This document shows, piece by piece, positions 6,629 to 12,543 of a stretch of 12,543 bases of DNA; position 1 is the stretch's first letter; each line of letters opens with the position of its first letter. A program made the position numbers and the translations under genes. The DNA is from Candidatus Bathyarchaeota archaeon (GTDB lineage Archaea > Thermoproteota > Bathyarchaeia > TCS64), in assembly GCA_014730055.1 (NCBI GenBank), contig WJIV01000205.1, positions 1 to 12,543 on the forward strand. The letters are read 5' to 3'. The notes under the pieces were generated by a model. That model was not told where the DNA came from. It saw nothing but the letters and a program-made list of their open reading frames with translations, and did no database searches.

Positions 6629-7357
6629 TCATAGATAATACACTAATGAATCCCATATTATTTTGCTACTTGCTAATAAAACAGCTAAATGTATTATATT
6701 TCTGAATTGCTCAGATTCCATACGATCTATAGCTAATTTACTGAAATATCCCCCCGTTATAGCAACAATGAAAAGCAGTGGGATATGCCAGTAAAATTCC
6801 CTAGGTAGATACCCATTCCAAAGGTATACACTTACCCTAGTTATATCCGTCAAGAAGCTAATTCCACCATTTGTTGAGACATAAGCCCCACCTGTAAGTC
6901 CAAAACTTGATAGCATAGCGCCCCTCAGTGGACCTCCGGAGCCTACAAGACCACTGAAAAAGCCATATATCGAGCCCCCTAAAATAAGGTAGGGTTTCCT
7001 AGACTCAAACCTCAGTTCTCTCCCACTCAATCCTAGAATCGAGTAAAGAACTAGTATTATGCCTAGAATTAACTTCAGTACTGCCTCGGGAAAACTTCCT
7101 ACTAGATTTGCTCCAATAAATGTAAAAATTGCATTGGGAACACCGAACAATAGAAAGATACGCATTTTAAGCTCACCCCTAAAGAAACCTATCCTTCCAA
7201 GATTACCGAACAAATGAAATATACTAGTAAGTATTAAGGCCAGTTCGAAAGGGAACACAGTTACCGCTATGGGAAGTAGTATGCTGCTTATTCCAAAGGC
7301 GGCAATATTACCAAGGAAAGCAGCGAAGAATCCTGTAATCCAGAAGATTATCTCCAT
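6629..7357 (-). CDS. TauE/SafE (TSUP) family membrane permease
   Basis: A 242-residue integral membrane protein of the sulfite exporter TauE/SafE family (formerly DUF81), whose members move sulfite, sulfoacetate or other organosulfur and small anions across the cytoplasmic membrane. About eight hydrophobic segments are visible, roughly at residues 3-30, 36-52, 68-84, 92-112, 122-150, 155-173, 189-208 and 219-240. The family repeat is clear in the second half: GLVGSGGPLRGAMLS (136-150), followed by a polar Thr/Asn/Gly stretch near 161-166. The length is normal for the family. A TATA-like box sits 26 bp upstream of the ATG. No sulfur metabolism gene is nearby, so the substrate is open. The VOC gene lies just upstream on the same strand with a 52-bp gap but appears separately promoted. 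Confidence 0.88.
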   Translation of the reverse strand: MEIIFWITGFFAAFLGNIAAFGISSILLPIAVTVFPFELALILTSIFHLFGNLGRIGFFRGELKMRIFLLFGVPNAIFTFIGANLVGSFPEAVLKLILGIILVLYSILGLSGRELRFESRKPYLILGGSIYGFFSGLVGSGGPLRGAMLSSFGLTGGAYVSTNGGISFLTDITRVSVYLWNGYLPREFYWHIPLLFIVAITGGYFSKLAIDRMESEQFRNIIHLAVLLASSKIIWDSLVYYL

Positions 7358-7377
7358 TGCTGATTTTTTCCTTTTGA

Positions 7378-7390
7378 ATAATTAAACTTA
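7378..7390 (-). promoter_or_regulatory. TATA box for a leaderless TSUP permease transcript
   Basis: On the minus strand this reads AAGTTTAATTATT, centred about 26 bases before the ATG at 7357, with no convincing Shine-Dalgarno between. The geometry fits leaderless transcription. Confidence 0.6.
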
Positions 7391-7409
7391 GAGCCATATT
7401 TGGAATTAT

Positions 7410-7799
7410 CTACTGCTGAACAAAGTGTAGTTCTACGCCATCAGGGTCTTTGAAAAACACAGTAAGGCGTCCCTCTCTTCCCGCTATAGGCGCTGGTGGA
7501 GAGTCAAATTCGATAACTTTTTTTAAACTTTCATACACCTCCGCTACATCATCAACTTTGAATCCAATGTGTCTGAAACCTATGTCAGTAATTTTTCTTC
7601 GTGGTCTGAAGGTCTCGGTGCCTTCTTCCTGATGCATTAATTCGACCTTGACAGATCCAAGCCTCATTACGCCAACTCTATCATTTGGCCTACTAATAGT
7701 CTCAATATGTTTGAAACCTAATAGTTCATAAAATTCAATAGATCTCTCAAGATTCTTAACCACTAATAGTACATGATCAAATTCAATATCATTCTTCAA
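7410..7799 (-). CDS. VOC-superfamily (glyoxalase-like) metalloprotein
   Basis: A 129-residue protein of the vicinal oxygen chelate superfamily, made of two beta-alpha-beta-beta-beta modules. The four ligands expected in a metal-binding VOC enzyme are all present: H9 (FDHVLLVV), E53 (VKVELMH), H77 (IGFRHIGFKV) and E123 (DPDGVELHFVQ). LERSIEFYELLGF (17-29) and FKDPDGVELHF (116-126) are standard signatures. Members include glyoxalase I, methylmalonyl-CoA epimerase, extradiol dioxygenases and fosfomycin-resistance proteins; this size and ligand set fit a lactoylglutathione-lyase-like or epimerase-like enzyme, active as a dimer. It must start at TTG 7799, because the frame upstream meets a TGA two codons earlier and contains no ATG. 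It is transcribed divergently from the PsbP-like gene across about 100 bp. Family is firm, substrate unknown. Confidence 0.9.
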   Translation of the reverse strand: MKNDIEFDHVLLVVKNLERSIEFYELLGFKHIETISRPNDRVGVMRLGSVKVELMHQEEGTETFRPRRKITDIGFRHIGFKVDDVAEVYESLKKVIEFDSPPAPIAGREGRLTVFFKDPDGVELHFVQQ

Positions 7800-7873
7800 T
7801 TGTTTTCATCAATAGTATGTGTTTACTATTCATTTCTTTTTTGGCGGGGCTCAGATAATTTTTCATTCACGTT

Positions 7874-7884
7874 TTACATTAAAC
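7874..7884 (+). promoter_or_regulatory. TATA-like box for the PsbP-like gene
   Basis: TTACATTAAAC is centred about 24-25 bases before the ATG at 7903, which supports that codon rather than the upstream GTG at 7819 or ATG at 7891. The match to the consensus is moderate. Confidence 0.4.
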
Positions 7885-7902
7885 TATACTATGGGTGTAT
7901 AT

Positions 7903-8463
7903 ATGTTCAAAAATATTTCAATTAACCGTAACTATTTGATTGCACTTATTTTTGCGCTCTTTTTTACGGGTTTGAACATAATATCCCATAGAGATGAGGC
8001 CCCACTAGGCTATTCAAAATATGAGAAATACGGGTTCAGCTTACATTATCCCGAAGATTGTACTATACATGAATCAGCCATATACTTCAAAATCCCAACT
8101 TATTTTTTCGGAGACCTGAGAGGTGAGACACAGAACGGTGATAAGATCTTTGGTGTAGTTTGGATTGAGGCTGGTGAAAGTAGCCTTAATCTGATAACTG
8201 ATGAAATCATCGAGGAGGCTCGGAAGATGGACGATATATTCGGAGTAACTTCCGGTGAAAGTAAGAATGTTGGCGAAAAAGATGTTCTATTTCGTGGTTT
8301 TAATCTAAACAGTAGTGTAACTACCCTCCATGGTTTACTTGCATCATGGGAAAGCCCTGAAGGAAGAATCTTCACGGTCTATTACATCGAAAAAGGTCGA
8401 ACCAATCAGGAATTGTTTAACCAATTGAAAAGAATAGTAAGCAGTTTTAAGACTGTACCTTGA
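7903..8463 (+). CDS. Membrane-anchored PsbP-like / DUF1795-type protein
   Basis: A 186-residue protein with one hydrophobic helix near the N-terminus (YLIALIFALFFTGLNII, residues 11-27) after a short basic stretch, acting as an uncleaved anchor or signal peptide and leaving the rest outside the cell membrane. The outer part opens with YEKYGFSLHYPEDC (40-53), the typical first strands of PsbP/MOG1-like domains, and ends with the helix NQELFNQLKRIVSSFK (168-183), which also fits that fold. No lipobox cysteine and no catalytic residues are apparent. Archaeal and bacterial members are mostly uncharacterised surface proteins. The open frame extends back to a GTG at 7819, but the sequence before 7891 is not protein-like. 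The ATG at 7903 has a TATA-like box 25 bp upstream and places the basic residues directly before the helix. It lies 63 bp before the glycosidase gene on the same strand. Confidence 0.7.
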   Translation: MFKNISINRNYLIALIFALFFTGLNIISHRDEAPLGYSKYEKYGFSLHYPEDCTIHESAIYFKIPTYFFGDLRGETQNGDKIFGVVWIEAGESSLNLITDEIIEEARKMDDIFGVTSGESKNVGEKDVLFRGFNLNSSVTTLHGLLASWESPEGRIFTVYYIEKGRTNQELFNQLKRIVSSFKTVP

Positions 8464-8480
8464 TGACAGAGACTTTTGAT

Positions 8481-8496
8481 ATAATTTATATTAAAA
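8481..8496 (+). promoter_or_regulatory. A/T-rich TATA region before the GH3 gene
   Basis: ATAATTTATATTAAAA lies 31-46 bases before the ATG at 8527 and contains a good TTTATATT core. This predicts a start near 8514 and a leader of about a dozen bases. It suggests the glycosidase is not simply co-transcribed with the PsbP-like gene. Confidence 0.45.
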
Positions 8497-8526
8497 CTGA
8501 TTTATCTCCATGCCCTTTAATGATGC

Positions 8527-10047
8527 ATGCTTTCCCTTGATGAAAAGGTAGGACAGATGCTAGTAGTTGGTTTTGAAGGTCTGCGTGCACCTCAATATAT
8601 TTTAAATTGGCTTGAGGACGGTAAGATTGGCGGGGTTATCCTTTTTTCACGCAATATTGATACCCCTGAACAGGTATTAGCCTTAAATAGACAGCTACAT
8701 AGTGCAGCTAAACGGCCTTTGCTAATAGCTATAGATCAAGAGGGTGGTGTAGTGGCTCGACTGAGGGATGGATTCAGTGAGAGCCCAGGTGCTATGGCTT
8801 TAGGTGCCGCAAATTCTCCTAAGCTGGCTGAGAAAGTATCCTCAATATTGGGAAAGGAGATGCGCTCGATTGGTATTAATTGGAATCTAGCACCGGTACT
8901 GGATCTAATAAATGACATCCGTAATCCTTCAGTTGGTACTCGATCCCTTGGTACAGATCCAACAACTGTAGGCGAATTAGGTGTAGCCCAGGTTAGGGGG
9001 TTTCAGATGATGGGTGTTGCAGCAACTGGAAAGCATTTTCCCGGGAAAGCTAAGTCCCCTATTGATCCTCATGTAGAATTACCTGTTATCTATGACCCTA
9101 TTGATGATATGTGGGAGAAAGATCTTATGCCCTTCAGGATTGCCATCAAGGAGGGAATTGCCTCAATAATGATAACTCATGTACAGTTCAAGGACCTGGA
9201 GCCAGAGTATCCCTCAACCCTATCTCGAACTATTATTGGGAATCTTTTGAGACAAGAACTCGGCTTCAAGGGTCTTGTTACTACTGACTGTATGGAGATG
9301 GGGGCGATAAAGGAAAACTATGGGCCAGGTGAATCGGCTGTATTAGCAGCAGAGGCTGGCGCTAATATGATTTTGTTCTCACATACCCGAGAATATCAAG
9401 AAGAAGCATATGAGTCGCTTAAAAACGCCTTCTCATCTGGTAGAATACCTATAGAAAAGCTAAATCGTTCTGTGGATATAATAATGAGAATTAAAGAAAA
9501 ATACAGTTGGTCTGATCCTCCACCTCTTGATGTAATCTTCTCTAAAGAGCACCAGTGTATTATGAACGAAGCAGCGAGGCTGGGGACTGTGCTCATCAAA
9601 AACGATGGTATAGTACCAACCATGCATAAGGACATCTCGATTGTAGAGTTCTCATTGAAAAGTGATGTAAATAGATCAACTTCTTTTCTATTTGAGTATT
9701 TAAGCAATCGTTGTGAGAAAGTTGATTACTTATTACTTGAAGCCCATGACCCATCTTATGATACCTCAATAAGAGCGTTTGAAATGGCTAAAAAATCAAG
9801 CTTTCTAGTTTTAGCTACGAGAAATGCACATTTGATAGCTGAACAAGAGCAAGCTGCCAAAAAAATATTAGAGAACGCTAAAAACTCCGTACTTTTGTGT
9901 CTTAGGAATCCATATGATGTAGGGGTCTTGGATGCAAGGGCGATTATTTGCACCAATGGTGACAGTAAACCTTCAATATCTGCGGCAGTGGAGACAATTT
10001 TTGGTGATATAAGCCCTAGAAATAAATTACTTATTAATTTTTTTTAA
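8527..10047 (+). CDS. Glycoside hydrolase family 3, NagZ-like beta-N-acetylhexosaminidase
   Basis: A 506-residue two-domain GH3 enzyme. The barrel domain starts at once (LSLDEKVGQMLVVGFEG) and carries GGVILFSRN (35-43), AIDQEGGVVARL (68-79), KHFPG (169-173) and D180-P-H182. It also holds the nucleophile D254 in GLVTTDCMEMGAI (249-261). H182 corresponds to the general acid/base of the Asp-His dyad unique to NagZ-type GH3 enzymes; beta-glucosidases lack it. In bacteria the loop reads KHFPGHGDT..DSH; here it is KHFPGKAKSPIDPH, so it is conserved in length but changed in side chains. Residues from about 345 to 506 form the second, GH3 C-terminal-like domain (RLGTVLIKNDG, CLRNPYDVGVLD), as in B. 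subtilis NagZ. There is no signal peptide, so it should be cytoplasmic. Archaea lack peptidoglycan, so imported GlcNAc oligomers or glycoconjugates are likelier substrates. An in-frame TGA just upstream fixes the start at 8527. Confidence 0.92.
   Translation: MLSLDEKVGQMLVVGFEGLRAPQYILNWLEDGKIGGVILFSRNIDTPEQVLALNRQLHSAAKRPLLIAIDQEGGVVARLRDGFSESPGAMALGAANSPKLAEKVSSILGKEMRSIGINWNLAPVLDLINDIRNPSVGTRSLGTDPTTVGELGVAQVRGFQMMGVAATGKHFPGKAKSPIDPHVELPVIYDPIDDMWEKDLMPFRIAIKEGIASIMITHVQFKDLEPEYPSTLSRTIIGNLLRQELGFKGLVTTDCMEMGAIKENYGPGESAVLAAEAGANMILFSHTREYQEEAYESLKNAFSSGRIPIEKLNRSVDIIMRIKEKYSWSDPPPLDVIFSKEHQCIMNEAARLGTVLIKNDGIVPTMHKDISIVEFSLKSDVNRSTSFLFEYLSNRCEKVDYLLLEAHDPSYDTSIRAFEMAKKSSFLVLATRNAHLIAEQEQAAKKILENAKNSVLLCLRNPYDVGVLDARAIICTNGDSKPSISAAVETIFGDISPRNKLLINFF
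10038..10045 (+). terminator. T8 tract inside the 3' end of the GH3 gene
   Basis: Eight T residues encode the last phenylalanines and run straight into the TAA stop. This is a good archaeal termination signal positioned within the coding sequence rather than after it, next to the convergent MFS gene end. Confidence 0.45.
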
Positions 10048-10081
10048 TTGATTACGTTACTCGAAAAATTGAATAGATATA

Positions 10082-11386
10082 TTAGGTTGTCAATGAAGGT
10101 AAAGAGACAATTTCTGATGGATCAGGTTTCTTTCCGAAATACATGAATACCATGGCTAATCCTTGTAATGCAGTAATTATTAGAAAAGCTTGAACATAAC
10201 TACCAGTTGTATCATATATCCACCCAGCGAATGTAGGATAGGCTACATTTGTTATTGCTGTGAAAAATGTGATATAGCCTGTTATTGTTGCATAAGCTTT
10301 TCGTCCGAAGTAGCTTGCTCTTAGACTTGTTTGAGCAGGTATTGTAATTCCATAACCTATACCGAATAAAGCCACGAATAGCATAATCATGGGAATTGAA
10401 CGAGCATAAGTAAATACCAATAAGCCTAGAGTCCTCAATCCATAGCCGATTATTATGTACTCTCTTTCCGTGAATCTTCCACCAAATGTGGCCGTTAGGA
10501 ATCTCCCTCCAAGACTAACTGTAGCCATCATACCAAGAATGCCAGCGGCAGCAAGAGCATCAATTCCAATGCTCTGATGATATGCCATCTGATGCATTGT
10601 AACCATGGCTAAAGTTCCTCCATTCAACATGAATGCAATTAGTATCATCCAGAAACTTCTGGTCCGCATCGCTTCCTGCGGAGTGAAATCGTAACCATAA
10701 TCGTACTTCACTTCGTCAATGTCATTCTCAGGATGGTCTTCAGGCACCCTTGTGTCTCCATCAGGTAATAATCCGTAGAACTCTGGCGGCCGATCTCTCA
10801 TCCAGAACCATGCCAGAGGTAGTGAGATGAGAAGTGTAGATACAACTATGAATATTAGAGCAGCTCTCCATCCGTAGCCTTCTATTATCCACGTCATAAT
10901 ATGAACTATAACTGGAGCTCCCAAACCACCCCCTATTGTGACTATTCCTATGGCTCTGGCTCTTTTTTTAACGAACCATTTTGCCACAGCGCTATTCACT
11001 GTATCGTATAATCCGAGATTGAATCCTAAGCTGACAATAAATCCCCAAATAATTATGAATTGCCAGAGTGTCTTCACATATAGCACTGCGATTAATCCGA
11101 TACATGCGATTATTGTACTGATTATGGTTATTTTACGTTCTCCGTATCTGTCTATAGCCATCCCTCCGAAAGGACCCTCCAAACCACCTTGTACACTTCT
11201 CATACTGAAAGCTAGGCTGAGTTGAGTTCTAGTCCACCCGAATTCATTTATTAGCGGAAGAAGCAGCGCACCCATACCATAATACCAGCTGCCATATCCC
11301 CAGCAGGCAATAATTGCACCGGCTATCACTGTCTTCCAGCCAAAGTACATGTTATTCCATTTCTCTCTGAGGGATTGTTGATTCAT
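10082..11386 (-). CDS. OFA-type MFS transporter (organic acid carrier)
   Basis: A 434-residue twelve-helix Major Facilitator protein of the oxalate/formate antiporter-monocarboxylate type. It begins with a short cytoplasmic tail and the YFGWKTVIAGAI helix. GPFGGMAIDRYGERK is the loop 2-3 signature (G...D..G.R), and GLGAPVIVHIM lies in the following helices. The central loop starts at RDRPPEFYGLLPDGD, whose GLLP pattern is characteristic of this branch, and is followed by the second six-helix bundle. It probably carries a small carboxylate across the cytoplasmic membrane. The frame could start at ATG 11401, but the TATA box CTTTATAAAAG is only 12 bp from that codon and 27 bp from ATG 11386, so the shorter, leaderless form is chosen. 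It is divergent from an MmgE/PrpD gene, whose family often handles carboxylates or CoA-linked acids; a functional link is plausible but unproven. Confidence 0.88.
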   Translation of the reverse strand: MNQQSLREKWNNMYFGWKTVIAGAIIACWGYGSWYYGMGALLLPLINEFGWTRTQLSLAFSMRSVQGGLEGPFGGMAIDRYGERKITIISTIIACIGLIAVLYVKTLWQFIIIWGFIVSLGFNLGLYDTVNSAVAKWFVKKRARAIGIVTIGGGLGAPVIVHIMTWIIEGYGWRAALIFIVVSTLLISLPLAWFWMRDRPPEFYGLLPDGDTRVPEDHPENDIDEVKYDYGYDFTPQEAMRTRSFWMILIAFMLNGGTLAMVTMHQMAYHQSIGIDALAAAGILGMMATVSLGGRFLTATFGGRFTEREYIIIGYGLRTLGLLVFTYARSIPMIMLFVALFGIGYGITIPAQTSLRASYFGRKAYATITGYITFFTAITNVAYPTFAGWIYDTTGSYVQAFLIITALQGLAMVFMYFGKKPDPSEIVSLPSLTT

Positions 11387-11407
11387 TTTCAACCTAGTCA
11401 TTATAAT

Positions 11408-11418
11408 CTTTTATAAAG
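11408..11418 (-). promoter_or_regulatory. TATA box of the OFA-type MFS gene
   Basis: CTTTATAAAAG on the minus strand, nearly self-complementary, centred 27 bp before ATG 11386. It is one of the best TATA matches in the window and decides between two possible starts. Confidence 0.65.
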
Positions 11419-11578
11419 TTACGCAAAAAATCATCCATTATTATGATTTTAAACTATTATATTTGTAAACTGTGTTGTTTTCTTCTTTTGTTAATGTTAA
11501 GTACTCTAAAAATGAACCCATTTACCATTTTTATAATTATTTTTATCCCTTTGATTTACTTATTATATTGGGATCAAT
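11419..11578. other. Divergent intergenic region, very A/T rich
   Basis: Together with the box to its left this separates the divergent MFS and MmgE/PrpD genes. It is strongly A/T rich, with candidate TATA-like patches around 11528-11546 and 11553-11568 for the rightward gene, none at a clearly better distance. I see no long repeat, hairpin with a G/C stem, or small RNA gene. Confidence 0.5.
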
Positions 11579-12543
11579 TTGGTTAAAGAACTGGAGGCAA
11601 CATTAAGAACGGGGAAGGAACTTGCAGAGTATATCAATGAATTAAGCTATGATGAATTACCTATTGAAGTTGTACATCAGGTAAAAAGACTCGTTCTAGA
11701 TTGCCTCGGGACAATTTTTATGGGAGTACGAAAACCAGAGGCTAAACCAATAAGTCAATTCCTCTCTAATCTGAATCAACCAGATGAATGCACTGTAGCG
11801 AAAACTATCAGAAAAACAAGCTGTCCTTGGGCTGCTTTTGCGAATGCATCTTATTCACAGGTTCACGACTGTAATGATGGTCATAGAGATGCCGCTGCTT
11901 TCGGAGGATCAGCCCATCCCGGGAGAACAGTGATACCAACTGCATTAGCCGTTGGTGAAGTCTTGGGTTCATCAGGTGAGGAAGTAGTAAATTCTATTGT
12001 TATCGGATATGATGTAGCAACTAAGATACGGGGAATGGAGAATAGACCACCAGCGGCGACTTATAGCAGTGCTGCAGTAGCCTCCAAGCTTATGGGTTTG
12101 AGTACGGAGGAGATTCAATTCGCGATGGGTATAGCGGGATTTATTTCTCCCAAAGGCTTTCCAAGAAGCCTAGCCTATGATACAAATTTTCTAAGCTGTG
12201 GTTATCAGGCCAAAAATGGAATTGAAGCTGCTATGATGGCAAAGGAGGGGCTTGGAGGACAGCCTCTCGGTGATGATAGGCGACTCAGTACGAGGTTCAG
12301 GGAAAGAGGATTAGGACAGGATTATGAGGTTATGAACGTATACATCAAGCCTTGGCCCACTTGCCGTATGACTCACGGCGCTATTGATGCACTATTAGAT
12401 ATGAATAAAGAGGAAACAATCAATTTCGATGATATCGATGAGATTAAAATCAGTCAACTCACTCATGGGATGTATATTAAAGATACACCTGTTGATGTTG
12501 ACAGTTACTATAAGGCTTGTCAGTTTAACCTACCATATATTGC
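11579..12543 (+). CDS. MmgE/PrpD family protein, N-terminal 321 residues (3' end outside window)
   Basis: The visible part is an uninterrupted frame matching the MmgE/PrpD family, which includes 2-methylcitrate dehydratase, cis-aconitate decarboxylase and iminodisuccinate epimerase; full members run to about 450 residues. It starts with a helical segment (TGKELAEYI, then VVHQVKRLVLDCLGT), followed by the conserved DCNDGH (97-102), HPGRTVIPTALA (113-124) and AATYSSAAVASKLMGLS (159-175). A later signature is KPWPTCRMTHGAIDA (257-271), with the basic and aromatic residues that line the active site. The start is read as TTG 11579, since the frame is closed by TGA at 11552 and contains no ATG before residue 48. 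No citrate synthase (PrpC) or lyase (PrpB) is visible, so the methylcitrate cycle is not supported here. The reaction is uncertain. The divergent organic-acid carrier may supply the substrate. Confidence 0.9.
   Translation, partial: MVKELEATLRTGKELAEYINELSYDELPIEVVHQVKRLVLDCLGTIFMGVRKPEAKPISQFLSNLNQPDECTVAKTIRKTSCPWAAFANASYSQVHDCNDGHRDAAAFGGSAHPGRTVIPTALAVGEVLGSSGEEVVNSIVIGYDVATKIRGMENRPPAATYSSAAVASKLMGLSTEEIQFAMGIAGFISPKGFPRSLAYDTNFLSCGYQAKNGIEAAMMAKEGLGGQPLGDDRRLSTRFRERGLGQDYEVMNVYIKPWPTCRMTHGAIDALLDMNKEETINFDDIDEIKISQLTHGMYIKDTPVDVDSYYKACQFNLPYI

Noticed and set aside
7819..7902. Upstream extension of the PsbP-like protein to GTG 7819
   Set aside because: The extra 28 residues lack protein-like character, and the TATA-like box falls inside them, pointing to the ATG at 7903.
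9396..9707. 103-codon minus-strand frame within the GH3 gene
   Set aside because: Antisense shadow of the well-supported glycosidase; no start signal or protein-like pattern.
10938..11225. 95-codon plus-strand frame inside the OFA carrier gene
   Set aside because: Its hydrophobicity is a by-product of the complementary membrane-helix codons; no promoter or start signal.
1..12543. CRISPR array, transposon, integrase, toxin-antitoxin or defence genes
   Set aside because: No spaced direct repeats, terminal inverted repeats, transposase or nuclease motifs were seen on either strand; every gap is under 300 bases and the genes are metabolic or regulatory.

Overview
The window looks like a piece of chromosome from an uncultivated archaeon. 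Three things point this way. (1) It carries a small two-zinc-ribbon protein of the TFS/RPB9/TFIIS family, which is restricted to archaea and eukaryotes. (2) Several start codons lie about 25-27 bp from a TATA-like box, the geometry of leaderless archaeal transcripts (M20 peptidase, TSUP permease, right-hand MFS transporter). (3) Genes end in oligo-T tracts, use AGA/AGG for arginine and ATA for isoleucine freely, and sometimes start with TTG. No rRNA, tRNA or phylogenetic marker allows a firm lineage call. A mesophilic anaerobic heterotroph of the Asgard/Bathyarchaeia sort is only a guess.

Layout. 1-732: C-terminal half of an MFS transporter, cut by the window edge. 789-1625: nitroreductase-fold flavoprotein with an unusual N-terminal extension. 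1687-3354: class C beta-lactamase-like serine hydrolase with a C-terminal beta-rich domain. 3495-3800: TFS-like zinc-ribbon protein. 3896-5347: AbgB-like M20 amidohydrolase. 5363-5647 (minus): small uncharacterised protein. 5773-6618: class IV (branched-chain/D-amino-acid type) aminotransferase. 6629-7357 (minus): TauE/SafE permease. 7410-7799 (minus): VOC-fold metalloenzyme. 7903-8463: membrane-anchored PsbP-like protein. 8527-10047: two-domain GH3/NagZ-like glycosidase. 10082-11386 (minus): OFA-type MFS transporter. 11579 to the edge: MmgE/PrpD family protein, incomplete.

There are no long operons. Most genes have their own promoter-like sequence and oligo-T end, and three gene pairs converge with gaps of 10-34 bp. 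The common theme is uptake and breakdown of small organic molecules: two MFS carriers, an anion permease, an amidohydrolase, a serine hydrolase, a transaminase, a glycosidase and a PrpD-type enzyme. This fits a peptide, amide and organic-acid scavenger, but the genes do not form one recognisable pathway. I found no CRISPR array, transposon, integrase, toxin-antitoxin pair, defence system or RNA gene. No gap exceeds 300 bases; the largest, 11387-11578, holds two divergent promoter regions. The most interesting items are the TFS paralogue without the acidic cleavage pair, the 94-residue orphan protein, the cysteine-rich flavin loop of the nitroreductase, and a NagZ-like enzyme in an archaeon.
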